This document shows positions 46,810-55,505 of a stretch of 64,000 nucleotides of DNA, one piece after another. Below the pieces are notes generated by a model. It saw only the letters and a list, made by a program, of their open reading frames with translations. It was not told where the DNA came from and did not search any database. How positions within the stretch are numbered: the stretch's first letter is position 1; every line of letters starts with the position of its first letter. The stretch is from Gelidibacter sediminis (GTDB taxonomy: Bacteria; Bacteroidota; Bacteroidia; Flavobacteriales; Flavobacteriaceae), in contig NZ_SOBW01000010.1 in the NCBI RefSeq assembly GCF_004364975.1, positions 115,937 through 179,936 of the forward strand, given 5' to 3'. The translations under genes and the position numbers were made by a program.

Positions 46810-47703
46810 ATGTCTAATACCGAATTAATTATAGAAGAACGCGCTGCCGATATTGGAAACTTTATGGTGGGCCGATTGTTGCCATTCAGACAAAAGCGTG
46901 CCGTAGGCCCGTTTACCTTTATTGACCATATGGGACCTGCAGCCATGACTAAAGATGAACATCTAGATGTGCCGCCTCACCCTCATATTGGGCTATCTAC
47001 CCTTACCTATTTGTTTGAAGGCTCCATTCAGCACAAGGATAGTTTAGGTTCTGATGTTGAAATTAAACCTGGAGCCGTTAATTGGATGACCGCAGGTAAA
47101 GGCGTTGTCCATTCTGAGAGAACACCAGAATATTTAAGGAACTCTGAAAAATCATTACACGGACTCCAAATTTGGGTGGCCTTGCCAAAACACTTGGAGC
47201 AATCTGAACCCACGTTTTTCCATATTGAAGAAAATGACATTCCACAATGGACGGAACAAGGTGCACAATTTAAATTGATTGCCGGGAAAGCTTTTGATAA
47301 AACCTCACCCGTCCCTGTACATAGTGAGTTGTATTTTATTGAAATAAAAAGCACCGATAAGCAGCAGATTACCATTGGAGAAGACCTGTATGGTGAAAGC
47401 GCTTTATACATTTTAGAAGGCAGCATCAATGCTGACGGGTACAATTACGGGCCAAAACAAATATTAGTGGCCAAAGATAGCACCTTATGTTCCTTTGAAA
47501 TGGAGCCCGATACCACCATTTATATTTTTGGGGGCGTTCCTTTTGAGGAAGAACGCTATATCCATTGGAATTTTGTGAATTCTGACAAAGAAGTCATTGA
47601 AAAAGCTAAAAAAGATTGGAAAGCCCAGAATCTTGAAGCGTTTCCTAAAGTAATAGGAGATGAAAATGACTATGTACCGCTGCCAGAACCACGTAGATTA
47701 TGA
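46810..47703 (+). CDS. pirin family protein, copy 2
   Basis: A 297-residue bicupin with the pirin opening GNFMVGRLLPFRQKRAVGPFTFIDHMGP and the metal-site stretch VPPHPHIGLSTLTYLFEGSIQHKDSLG, then WMTAGKGVVHSERTP. It differs clearly from the copy at 44528, so it is not a recent duplicate. Its last 4 nt overlap the start of the next gene (ATGA), which implies translational coupling to the TMEM175-type channel gene. Confidence 0.92.
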   Translation: MSNTELIIEERAADIGNFMVGRLLPFRQKRAVGPFTFIDHMGPAAMTKDEHLDVPPHPHIGLSTLTYLFEGSIQHKDSLGSDVEIKPGAVNWMTAGKGVVHSERTPEYLRNSEKSLHGLQIWVALPKHLEQSEPTFFHIEENDIPQWTEQGAQFKLIAGKAFDKTSPVPVHSELYFIEIKSTDKQQITIGEDLYGESALYILEGSINADGYNYGPKQILVAKDSTLCSFEMEPDTTIYIFGGVPFEEERYIHWNFVNSDKEVIEKAKKDWKAQNLEAFPKVIGDENDYVPLPEPRRL

Positions 47704-48275
47704 AAACAGGACGATTGGAAGCTTTTAGTGATGGTGTTCTGGCCATCATTATTACCATTATGGTTTTAGGTATGAGTGCGCCAGAAGATTATCATTTTGA
47801 AGCGCTAAAACCAATAATACCAGTGTTTTTAACCTACGTGTTGAGTTTTATCTATTTAGGAATTTATTGGAACAACCACCACCATTTGTTACATGCTGTC
47901 AATAAGGTTAACGGTACCATTTTGTGGGCTAACCTTAATTTGCTGTTTTGGCTATCATTATTTCCATTTGCAACAGATTGGATGGGAAAAAATCATTTTG
48001 AAGCCAACCCTACAGCTATTTATGGCATCGTATTATTGATGGCAGCTATTGCCTTTAAAATTATGGTGTATTGTGTTATTAAGAATGAAGGCAAAGATTC
48101 AAACGTTGGAAAGGTTTATAGTAAGGATAAACGAATGAATTTATCATTGTTATTATATGCTTTAGGAGTTGTCATATCTTTCTTTTTTCCTATACTGAGT
48201 TTGGCCATATACCTTGCCGTTGCCCTAATGTGGATTATTCCAGATAAGCGAATTGAAAAAACGATAAATGATTGA
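47700..48275 (+). CDS. TMEM175 / DUF1211 family membrane protein, putative K+ channel
   Basis: A 191-residue protein with six hydrophobic segments. The first helix carries the family selectivity motif RLEAFSDGVLAIIIT (FSD), followed by NHHHLLHAVNKVNG. Bacterial TMEM175 proteins are tetrameric K+ channels. The ATG lies within the 3' end of the pirin gene (4-nt overlap), and a (4Fe-4S) protein gene begins 2 nt after its stop, so the three form a tight operon. Confidence 0.88.
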   Translation: MKTGRLEAFSDGVLAIIITIMVLGMSAPEDYHFEALKPIIPVFLTYVLSFIYLGIYWNNHHHLLHAVNKVNGTILWANLNLLFWLSLFPFATDWMGKNHFEANPTAIYGIVLLMAAIAFKIMVYCVIKNEGKDSNVGKVYSKDKRMNLSLLLYALGVVISFFFPILSLAIYLAVALMWIIPDKRIEKTIND

Positions 48276-48277
48276 TT

Positions 48278-48485
48278 ATGGACACAAAAGTATATTCCAA
48301 CGGAGACGTTACGACCTTATGGAAAGCTGAAAAATGCATCCATTCTGGCATATGTGTAAAAACGCTGCCTCAAGTTTACAATCCAAAAGAGAGACCTTGG
48401 ATAAAACCTGAAAATGCAAGCACTCCAGAACTATATTGATCAAGTTTCAAAATGTCCGTCAGGGGCTTTAAGTATTAAGCGTTGA
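48278..48485 (+). pseudogene. (4Fe-4S) mono-cluster (Fer4_19 type) protein gene with a one-base frameshift
   Basis: The first frame reads MDTKVYSNGDVTTLWKAEKC, then HSGICVKTLPQVYNPKERPW, and stops at 48437-48439. A second frame continues MQALQNYIDQVSKCPSGALSIKR to TGA at 48485. Together they give the cysteine pattern of the small divergent (4Fe-4S) family: C near residue 20, C at 26 and the CPSGAL motif. Removing one A from the A4 run at 48411-48414 fuses the frames (IKPEMQALQ). The last cluster Cys is therefore lost in the present reading. The gene follows TMEM175 by 2 nt. Confidence 0.78.
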
Positions 48486-48519
48486 TGTGAGTATTAAGAA
48501 TTTACATGTAAGTATTAAG
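48471..48519 (+). repeat. three short direct repeats of AGTATTAAG
   Basis: AGTATTAAG occurs at 48471, 48490 and 48511, spaced 19 and 21 nt apart. The first copy lies in the coding end of the (4Fe-4S) gene and the other two just after it. It may be an old slippage duplication; no function is evident. Confidence 0.4.
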
Positions 48520-48539
48520 AATTGAGTAATGAGATAAAT

Positions 48540-48590
48540 AATGGACAAGGAGCGTTTTTAGAAACTGCTCTCTTGTCCATTTTCATATTT
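48540..48590. terminator. bidirectional terminator between convergent genes
   Basis: AATGGACAAGGAGC (48540-48553) pairs with GCTCTCTTGTCCATT (48567-48581), with one extra base, followed by TTCATATTT. It can stop the (4Fe-4S) operon and the convergent activator gene. Confidence 0.8.
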
Positions 48591-48617
48591 ACACTACTTC
48601 TGTAATGACTTTGTAAT

Positions 48618-50726
48618 TCAACTTTTAAAAACGGTTTGCTTTTCAATGCCCAATTTCTTCATTTTAGCAAATAAGGTTTTGGCATTCATATCTAGAATTC
48701 CTGCAGCGCCGTTCACCCCACTCACCTTTCCGTCCGTGCGTTTTAAAACCTCAATAATATGCTGTTTCTGAGCTTCCTCGAAAGTTAAAAGTTCTGCGGT
48801 TTTAATAGGGCCAGATGTGGTAGGCATCCAACTACCTGTATTTAAAGTGGTACCATTTTCTACAATAACCGCGCGTTCAATTAAATTTTCCAATTCTCTA
48901 ATGTTTCCAGGATAATTATAGGCCATCAAAGCATCCACTGTTTTTTTAGACAAGCGCTTAAAGGCTTTTCCTGCTTTAGATGAAAATTTTTCTAAGAAGA
49001 ATTGCGCTAATAGCGGAATGTCTTCCTTACGCTCTCTTAGCGGAATATTGTAAATAGGAAATACGTTTAACCGGTAATATAGATCTTCCCTAAATGTCCC
49101 TTCCTTAATCATATCTTCCAATTTTCTATTGGTGGCAGCAATCACCCTTACATCTACTTTAATAGTGCGTGTACCTCCCAATTCGTCAAACTCGCCTTCT
49201 TGCAACACACGCAATAACTTAGATTGTAAGTCTATGGGCATTTCGCCAATTTCATCAAGAAAAATGGTCCCACCATCTGCCAAGGTAAATTTCCCGACCT
49301 TGTCCGTTACGGCGCCCGTAAAAGCACCTTTTTTATGACCAAACAATTCGCTTTCAATCAGTTCTTTTGGCAGGGTAGCACAATTCACCTTTATTAACGC
49401 TCTGTTTTTTCCCAAACTGTTGGTGTGGATTGCACTGGCCAACAACTCTTTACCTGTACCAGACTCCCCTGTAATCAAAACGGTTGTATCGGTAGGAGCT
49501 ACAAGGTGTACTTGTTCTAAAACTTTGGAATAAATTTCACTCTTGCATACAATATTATCCGCATTAATTTTATCGCTAATTTCCTCTTGTAAATATTCAT
49601 TTTCATGTTCGAGGCGCTCCTTTAAAGATTTTATTTCTTCTAAGGCCTCATATAATTTTAAATCACGCTTTTTACGCTCTGTCACATTTCTGATAACCGC
49701 GCAATTATAGTCTTCTCCATTATAGCGTAAATGGTTTGCTGATATCTCAACAGGAAACTTGGTGCCATCGGTTTTAAGGGCCAACCATTCAAATCTGAGT
49801 AAGCCCTTGTCCACAATTTCATTAAAATGCTCTTTCCACCATTTTTCAGTAATTGTAGGATCTAATTTAAATATCGTGATGGATTCCAATTGCTTTTTGC
49901 TATATCCCAACTGATTCATTACAGACACACTGTAATGGATCAATTCACCTTTTCTATTGAATACATAAATTAAATCTTCAACATTATCGATCACTTCCTT
50001 AAAGAGCTGAAGGTTGTTTTCCTTTAATTGTCGTTCGGTAATGTCCTGATAAACACCAACAATTTTATAGACCTTATCGCCTTTTAACACCGGTTTGGCA
50101 ACAGCTCTAATAAATTTAGAAGGGTGCCCTTTGGTTTCCAAGACTTCATCATAAGCAGCAGAGGTTCTCATAACGCCACGGAGCAGGTTTTTAATTTTTT
50201 CTGGATCTTTAAATTGATGTATAATATTTGCGGGGGTGAGTGCTTCAGAATCTTCGGCATTAAAAATTTTCAAGGCTTCAGTAGTGGCTATGATAGACCC
50301 ATCTTGTAAGTTCAACTTCCAACCCCCAACATTGGCAATATCCTGGGTACTGTCCATCAAACTTTTATAAAAACTGGAATGTGAAATATCATTAACAATG
50401 GCACAGATGATATTATTTCTGTTATTTGAGAAAAACTGCGTAAAAACCTCAACTTCGTAAAACTTTCCACTTTTACTTTTATGAGAGCCCTTAAAATAAT
50501 AGGTCTGTTCACGTTTAACAGTAGCCCAATGTTTAGCCCAACTCTCCTGAGTAACCGTAGGATTGATATCAAATATGGATAGCTTCAATAGTTCAGCCTT
50601 GTTATAGCCTAACCGATTGCGAAATTTTTCGTTTGCGTACAACAGTTTTCCTGTTTCATCCAACCACATAACCTCATAAGGTAAGGTTTCCACCAACCAA
50701 TCTTTTACCAACGTCTCTTGCAACAT
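48618..50726 (-). CDS. sigma-54 dependent activator (bEBP) with three PAS domains
   Basis: A 702-residue regulator. Three PAS-type sensor domains fill residues about 10-360 (LPYEVMWLDETGKLLYANEKFRNRLGY; a middle one with GGWKLNLQDGSII; and IYVFNRKGELIHYSVSVMNQLGYS), followed by a coiled-coil linker. The AAA+ domain has Walker A GESGTGKE (about 416), the sigma-54-contacting GAFTGA (about 466), Walker B GGTIFLDEIGEM and ATNRKLEDM. A Fis-type helix-turn-helix ends the protein (GVNGAAGILDMNAKTLFAKMKKLGI). It should activate sigma-54 promoters in response to a signal sensed by PAS. The divergent pirin operon carries a matching sigma-54 promoter and an upstream palindrome. Confidence 0.95.
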   Translation of the reverse strand: MLQETLVKDWLVETLPYEVMWLDETGKLLYANEKFRNRLGYNKAELLKLSIFDINPTVTQESWAKHWATVKREQTYYFKGSHKSKSGKFYEVEVFTQFFSNNRNNIICAIVNDISHSSFYKSLMDSTQDIANVGGWKLNLQDGSIIATTEALKIFNAEDSEALTPANIIHQFKDPEKIKNLLRGVMRTSAAYDEVLETKGHPSKFIRAVAKPVLKGDKVYKIVGVYQDITERQLKENNLQLFKEVIDNVEDLIYVFNRKGELIHYSVSVMNQLGYSKKQLESITIFKLDPTITEKWWKEHFNEIVDKGLLRFEWLALKTDGTKFPVEISANHLRYNGEDYNCAVIRNVTERKKRDLKLYEALEEIKSLKERLEHENEYLQEEISDKINADNIVCKSEIYSKVLEQVHLVAPTDTTVLITGESGTGKELLASAIHTNSLGKNRALIKVNCATLPKELIESELFGHKKGAFTGAVTDKVGKFTLADGGTIFLDEIGEMPIDLQSKLLRVLQEGEFDELGGTRTIKVDVRVIAATNRKLEDMIKEGTFREDLYYRLNVFPIYNIPLRERKEDIPLLAQFFLEKFSSKAGKAFKRLSKKTVDALMAYNYPGNIRELENLIERAVIVENGTTLNTGSWMPTTSGPIKTAELLTFEEAQKQHIIEVLKRTDGKVSGVNGAAGILDMNAKTLFAKMKKLGIEKQTVFKS

Positions 50727-50779
50727 AACAGTTTAGCATTTGTTTAACCCCGTAAAAATATATATAAATTTTCTCATAT

Positions 50780-50795
50780 AATAGAAATTTCTATT
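50780..50795. promoter_or_regulatory. perfect palindrome, candidate activator-binding site (UAS)
   Basis: AATAGAAATTTCTATT is a 16-nt perfect palindrome. It lies about 98 bp upstream of the expected start of the sigma-54 promoter, within the usual enhancer distance, and about 54 bp from the start codon of the divergent activator gene, so it could also serve autoregulation. Confidence 0.6.
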
Positions 50796-50859
50796 AATTA
50801 AGAATATATAATCTCCATTTTTATAATTTAAATAATTGATTTACAGCAACTTATATCAT

Positions 50860-50875
50860 TGGCACAAGATTAGCT
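50860..50875 (+). promoter_or_regulatory. sigma-54 (-24/-12) promoter of the pirin operon
   Basis: TGGCAC (50860-50865), a 5-nt spacer, and TAGCT (50871-50875) match the TGGCAC-N5-TTGCW consensus, with the essential GG (50861-50862) and GC (50873-50874) 12 bp apart. Only one position of the -12 box deviates. The start of transcription would be about 50886. Confidence 0.82.
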
Positions 50876-50899
50876 TAGTATATGTCAAATGCTACAAAA

Positions 50900-51787
50900 A
50901 TGAAACGTAAAGAATTTATAAGAAAAGCAATTGCAGGAGGCGCACTAACAGTTATTGGTGCTACAACCTTTGCAAGTGTTTCAAATATAAAAAGAATTAC
51001 TCGTAACGAAAATATAAACACAACATTGCCTAATAAAGGGGCAACATCACTAAATAAAGAAAGACAAATTATGAAAACAGTACTTCACAAATCAGATACA
51101 AGAGGAAATGCGAACCACGGATGGCTAAAATCCAGACACACATTTAGTTTTGCAAATTATCACGACCCAGAGCGTATGAACTTTGGCGTTTTAAGAGTTT
51201 TAAATGACGATATGGTTTCGGAGAATCAAGGCTTTGGAACACATCCGCATAGAGACATGGAAATAATCTCCATTCCACTGGAAGGCGATCTTAAGCATCA
51301 AGATAATATGGGCAATGAAACCGTAATCAGAGAAGGTGACATTCAGGTGATGAGTGCCGGAACAGGCGTCATGCATTCTGAATACAACAACAATCCTGAC
51401 AAACCGGTAAAATTTTTACAAATCTGGGTAATTCCAAATAAACAGAATGTAAAACCACGTTACGATCAAATCACCCTAGAAACAGCGGACCGTAAAAACA
51501 AGTTACAACAAGTGTTATCGCCTAACGAAGCTGATGCTGGGGTTTGGATCCACCAAAATGCTTGGTTTAATATGACCAATTTAGAAAACGGCAAAGAACT
51601 TCAATACAAGTTAAATGATGCACAAAAAAATGGTGTTTACGCTTTTATTTTAAAAGGTGATGTCACCATTAACGGACAAGCACTCAATGAAAGGGATGGC
51701 CTTGGTATCTGGGAAGTAGAGTCTTTAGATATTAAAGCAGACAGTGATACTGAAATTCTATTGATGGAAGTACCAATGACAATGTAA
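50900..51787 (+). CDS. pirin family protein, copy 3, with export signal
   Basis: About 295 residues from ATG 50900. An in-frame ATG at 50882 precedes the predicted sigma-54 transcript start, so it cannot be used from that promoter. The N-terminus (MKRKEFIRKAIAGGALTVIGATTFA) is a signal of TAT-like character with RK instead of RR. The body is a pirin bicupin: HGWLKSRHTFSFANYHDPERMNFGVLRVLNDD, FGTHPHRDMEIISIPLEG, and MSAGTGVMHSEYN with the metal-binding His residues. This is the YhhW/quercetinase-like group, distinct from the other two pirins. It is the first gene of the probable sigma-54 operon. Confidence 0.9.
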   Translation: MKRKEFIRKAIAGGALTVIGATTFASVSNIKRITRNENINTTLPNKGATSLNKERQIMKTVLHKSDTRGNANHGWLKSRHTFSFANYHDPERMNFGVLRVLNDDMVSENQGFGTHPHRDMEIISIPLEGDLKHQDNMGNETVIREGDIQVMSAGTGVMHSEYNNNPDKPVKFLQIWVIPNKQNVKPRYDQITLETADRKNKLQQVLSPNEADAGVWIHQNAWFNMTNLENGKELQYKLNDAQKNGVYAFILKGDVTINGQALNERDGLGIWEVESLDIKADSDTEILLMEVPMTM

Positions 51788-51843
51788 GTAATTTTTAACC
51801 AAATATAAACGTCAGAAATGATACAAATTAAACAACTAAAACA

Positions 51844-52533
51844 ATGAAAACAATTAAATTAACATTCGTATTACTTTTAGCAATGACCACTAGTGTTTTT
51901 GCTCAAAAACCAAGTGCTGAACTTTTAACCCCAACCAACCATTCCCTATTACTGATTGACCACGAAGGCCAAATGGGCTTTGCAGTTAATGGCATAGACC
52001 CGGTACAATTGCGCAACAACGTTGGTTTGGTAGCTGGAGCTTCAAAAATCTTCAACATCCCAACAGTAGTGACAACAGTGGCCGCCGAGTCATTTTCTGG
52101 GCCAGTTTTTCCGGAAATTTCTGAATTTTACCCTAATGAAGCGGAATATGTTGACAGAACGACCATGAACACTTGGGAAGATGTAAACGCCCACAAAGCA
52201 ATTACAGGCAAAAACAAGAAAAAAATTGTTATGGCAGGACTTTGGACGAGTGTCTGTATAGTTGGACCGGCAATGTCTGCTATTGCTGAAGGTTATGAGG
52301 TATATATCATTACAGATGCATCTGGAGACATTTCTCAGGAAGCGCATGATATGGCCGTACAAAGAATGATTCAAGTTGGCGCTAAACCTATCACCTCTAT
52401 GCAATATTTACTAGAGTTACAACGTGATTGGGCTAGAGGCGAAACTTATGAAGCAGTTAACCAATTAGCAATGCGTTTTGGTGGAGGATACGGTCTTGGT
52501 ATCCAATATGCTAGAAAAATGCTTAAGCACTAA
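51844..52533 (+). CDS. exported isochorismatase-family hydrolase (YcaC-like)
   Basis: A 229-residue protein with a signal peptide (ending SVFAQ). The cysteine hydrolase triad is seen in order: LLLIDHEGQMGF (Asp), KKKIVMAGLWTSVCIVGPAM (Lys in the usual place is not clear; nucleophile Cys in TSVC, about residue 140), and AEGYEVYIITDASGD. It belongs to the YcaC-related branch rather than true isochorismatase. The export signal is less usual. It is 56 nt downstream of the pirin gene and followed by a strong hairpin. Confidence 0.88.
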   Translation: MKTIKLTFVLLLAMTTSVFAQKPSAELLTPTNHSLLLIDHEGQMGFAVNGIDPVQLRNNVGLVAGASKIFNIPTVVTTVAAESFSGPVFPEISEFYPNEAEYVDRTTMNTWEDVNAHKAITGKNKKKIVMAGLWTSVCIVGPAMSAIAEGYEVYIITDASGDISQEAHDMAVQRMIQVGAKPITSMQYLLELQRDWARGETYEAVNQLAMRFGGGYGLGIQYARKMLKH

Positions 52534-52544
52534 AAACAACTAAC

Positions 52545-52579
52545 AAAGCGCTTTACTTAGTTTAAGTGAAGCGCTTTTT
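52545..52579 (+). terminator. terminator or attenuator inside the sigma-54 cluster
   Basis: AAAGCGCTTTACTT (52545-52558) pairs with AAGTGAAGCGCTTT (52564-52577) around a 5-nt loop, ending in TTTTT. It lies between the isochorismatase-like gene and the amidohydrolase lipoprotein gene, whose ATG is 14 nt further on, so it likely reduces expression of the distal genes. Confidence 0.8.
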
Positions 52580-52592
52580 AAACTTAAATGAA

Positions 52593-54392
52593 ATGAAACA
52601 ACTCTTAGCACTATTAATTTTTGCGGTTACGTTGGCCTCTTGCAAGGAGGAAGCAAAAAAAGATACCGTATCAGCAGATCTAATTGTTACCAATGCAAAG
52701 GTAGCGGTTATGAATGCTAATAGAACAACTACAGAAGCCATTGCTGTAAAGGATGGAAAAGTTTTAGCTACAGGATCTAACGATGAGATTTTGAAGTATA
52801 AAACAGACGATACAAAAGTGATTGACGCCAAAGGTAGAACACTTATTCCTGGTTTAAATGATTCGCATCTTCACCTTACCAGAGGAGGACGTTTTTATAA
52901 TGCTGAATTGCGTTGGGATGGTGTAAAAACCTTGAAACGAGCGTTAGAACTGTTGAAAGAACAGGCCGAAAGAACACCTGAAGGTCAATGGGTTAGAGTT
53001 ATCGGTGGCTGGAGCCCTTACCAATTTGAAGAACAACGCTTCCCTACCCCTGAAGAAATCAATGAAGCCACAGGAGATGTACCTACATTTGTATTATTTC
53101 TGTATAGTAGAGGTTGGCTAAACCAAGCAGGTTTAAAAGCTTTAAATATTGACGAAAACACCAAAGCTCCAGAAGGCAGCTCTTTTGAAAAAGGACCTAA
53201 TGGCAAACTGACCGGTGTACTTCTTGCAGAACCTAATCCTGGCATTTTATACGCAAGAATTGGAGCCTTACCTGCATTATCAGAAGACGATATGGTAAAT
53301 GGAACCAAACATTTTTATAGAGAACTCAATAGCTTAGGCATTACCAGCGGCATTGATGCTGGAGGTGGAGGCCATAAATTTCCTAAAGATTATACAGGCA
53401 CAAAAGTATTGGCTGAGGCAGGAGAAATGCCTATCCGATTATCTTACTATTTATTTCCACAAAATAAAGGGGAAGAATATGCCGAGTTTCAAGAATGGAT
53501 GGCAAATAACGAGGTGGGTCACAATGGCGAAATCCATTTAGATCACGGTTATGAACTAGAAGGCGGTGGTGAGTTTTTAGCTTGGAGTGCTGGAGATTTC
53601 GAAAACTTTTTGGCACCTCAACCCATGTTGGAAGAACGCCCAACTTGGAGAGAAGATTTAAAAAAGATCCTAAGATTACATGTTGATAAAGGATGGCCTT
53701 TCAGAATTCACGCTACCTATGGCGAAACTATTGGTCATATGTTAGATGTAATTGAAGAAGTCAATACAGAAACGAATGGAAAATTAGCGTCAGAACGTTG
53801 GATGTTTGACCATGCCGAAACGGTAAGCGAAGCGGATTTAAAGCGTATTAAAGCTTTAAATGGCGGCGTTGCCATACAAGCGAGAATGGCCTATGCAGGA
53901 GAATTTTTTGTAGAGCGCTATGGTGCAGATAAAGCAAAACAAGCTCCGCCTGTTAAAAAGATGATGGAGATGGGCCTCCCTGTAGGAGCAGGTACTGATG
54001 GTACTCGTGTAGCAAGCTACAATCCGTGGCCGGCATTGTATTGGTTAATTACCGGCAAGACTGTAGGCGATTTCCAATTGGCTGAAGCTGCCAATAAATT
54101 GACCAGAGAAGAAGCCTTACACCTTTATACAAAAGGGAGTGCTTGGGTATCTAAAGAAGAAAATGTAAAAGGAACCTTAGAAAACGGCATGTTTGCAGAT
54201 TTCGCCATTTTATCTGACGATTATTTTACAGTTCCAGAAAAAGAAATCAATAATATCAAATCGGTGTTAACCGTTGTTGGCGGAAAAGTTGTATATGTTT
54301 CTAACGAATACGAAAACCTGAGTCCAACATTACCAGAAATAACCCCAGATTGGTCGCCAATTAAATATTATGGCGGCTACCAAAAGAATTAA
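52593..54392 (+). CDS. YtcJ-like amidohydrolase lipoprotein
   Basis: About 599 residues from ATG 52593; the earlier GTG (52566) lies in the terminator hairpin and would spoil the lipoprotein signal (VTLASCKEEAKK, Cys at residue 17). The YtcJ-type amidohydrolase pattern is clear: VIDAKGRTLIPGLNDSHLHL (metal-binding HxH), IRLSYYLFPQNKG, FRIHATYGETIGHMLD, WMFDHAETVSEADL, GAGTDGTRV and the C-terminal GMFADFAILSDDYFTVPE. The substrate is unknown. It is probably in the periplasm. The DoxX gene follows 14 nt later. Confidence 0.9.
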   Translation: MKQLLALLIFAVTLASCKEEAKKDTVSADLIVTNAKVAVMNANRTTTEAIAVKDGKVLATGSNDEILKYKTDDTKVIDAKGRTLIPGLNDSHLHLTRGGRFYNAELRWDGVKTLKRALELLKEQAERTPEGQWVRVIGGWSPYQFEEQRFPTPEEINEATGDVPTFVLFLYSRGWLNQAGLKALNIDENTKAPEGSSFEKGPNGKLTGVLLAEPNPGILYARIGALPALSEDDMVNGTKHFYRELNSLGITSGIDAGGGGHKFPKDYTGTKVLAEAGEMPIRLSYYLFPQNKGEEYAEFQEWMANNEVGHNGEIHLDHGYELEGGGEFLAWSAGDFENFLAPQPMLEERPTWREDLKKILRLHVDKGWPFRIHATYGETIGHMLDVIEEVNTETNGKLASERWMFDHAETVSEADLKRIKALNGGVAIQARMAYAGEFFVERYGADKAKQAPPVKKMMEMGLPVGAGTDGTRVASYNPWPALYWLITGKTVGDFQLAEAANKLTREEALHLYTKGSAWVSKEENVKGTLENGMFADFAILSDDYFTVPEKEINNIKSVLTVVGGKVVYVSNEYENLSPTLPEITPDWSPIKYYGGYQKN

Positions 54393-54406
54393 TTTAGAAG
54401 TTGTCA

Positions 54407-54841
54407 ATGAAATCAATAAATAACATCCTTTTTAATCCCGGGGCATACAGTAACCAAATTGCCATAACACTTTTAATACTTCGCCTAACTGCAGGTATCT
54501 TGATGCTCACTCATGGCTATGGTAAATTAGAGAGATTGTTTGGCAGCGATCCTATTCAGTTTGCCGATCCTCTAGGGGTAGGTGCACCAGCATCGCTTGC
54601 GCTTACAGTTTTTGCAGAATTTGTTTGCTCAATACTATTGATATTTGGCTTAACTACTCGAGTAGCGGCCGTACCTCTGCTTATTACCATGTTAATTGTA
54701 ACCTTTGTTATACACAGTAGCGATGGGTTAGGCAAACAGGAACTTCCGCTTTTATACTCTGCCATATATATAGCCCTTGCAGTTTTAGGAGCTGGTAAGT
54801 ACTCAATTGATGCAATGATTTTTAATAAAGTAAAGCATTAG
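54407..54841 (+). CDS. DoxX family membrane protein, copy 1
   Basis: About 144 residues from ATG 54407 (an in-frame TTG at 54401 is less likely). Four helices with the DoxX signatures LILRLTAGILMLTHGYGKL and ADPLGVGAPASLALTVFAEFVCSILLIFGL. DoxX proteins are inner-membrane partners in thiol, quinone or sulfur redox systems in other bacteria. It lies 14 nt after the amidohydrolase gene and 58 nt before the second YceI gene in the putative operon. Confidence 0.9.
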   Translation: MKSINNILFNPGAYSNQIAITLLILRLTAGILMLTHGYGKLERLFGSDPIQFADPLGVGAPASLALTVFAEFVCSILLIFGLTTRVAAVPLLITMLIVTFVIHSSDGLGKQELPLLYSAIYIALAVLGAGKYSIDAMIFNKVKH

Positions 54842-54899
54842 GCGAGCATAAATAAACAGATAGAAATAAAATAATTATTCAACATTAAAATAAAAAAAA

Positions 54900-55424
54900 A
54901 TGGAAACAACAGTAAAAACAAAATGGAATATAGATACCGCACATTCTGAAATCAGCTTTAAAGTGAAGCATATGATGATTTCTACAGTGACTGGTCACTT
55001 TACAGATTTTGATGCAACAGTTGAAACGGAAAATGAAGATTTTATCAATGCAGATTTCAGCTTTACAGCAAAAACAGCATCTATCAACACTTCTAATAAA
55101 GATAGAGATGCACATTTAAAATCTGATGATTTCTTTAATGCAGAGAAATACCCTGAAATGACTTTTAAATCAAAATCATTTGACGGCAACACTTTAGTAG
55201 GAGATCTTACCATCAGAGATGTGACTAAAGAAATCAAATTAGATGTCGACTTCAATGGTATTGCAGTAGACCCTTACGGACAGACCAAGGCAGGATTTGA
55301 AGCTACTGGAAGTCTTAACCGAAAAGACTTTAACCTTACTTGGAGTGCCGTAACTGAGGCAGGCAGTATTGTAGTAAGTGATACTGTGAAACTTCTTATC
55401 GACTTGCAGTTTATTAAAGCATAA
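54900..55424 (+). CDS. YceI family protein, copy 2
   Basis: A 174-residue paralogue of the protein at 43911, with long shared stretches (EISFKVKHMMISTVTGHF; HLKSDDFFNAEKYPEMTFKS; DPYGQTKAGFEATGSLNRKDF) and about 70% identity by eye. It has no signal peptide either. It should bind an isoprenoid-type lipid. The gene sits between two DoxX genes, and a terminator hairpin follows. Confidence 0.92.
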   Translation: METTVKTKWNIDTAHSEISFKVKHMMISTVTGHFTDFDATVETENEDFINADFSFTAKTASINTSNKDRDAHLKSDDFFNAEKYPEMTFKSKSFDGNTLVGDLTIRDVTKEIKLDVDFNGIAVDPYGQTKAGFEATGSLNRKDFNLTWSAVTEAGSIVVSDTVKLLIDLQFIKA

Positions 55425-55441
55425 GCAAGTATTAATAGCTG

Positions 55442-55482
55442 AATTGGGGTTGGTCTCATTTTTATTGATCAATCCCAATTTT
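55442..55482 (+). terminator. terminator after the second YceI gene
   Basis: AATTGGGGTTGGTC near 55442 pairs with GATCAATCCCAATT ending at 55480, followed by TTTAAT. One mismatch is a G-U pair. Confidence 0.65.
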
Positions 55483-55505
55483 AATAATAGCTTAAATCAA
55501 ATCTT

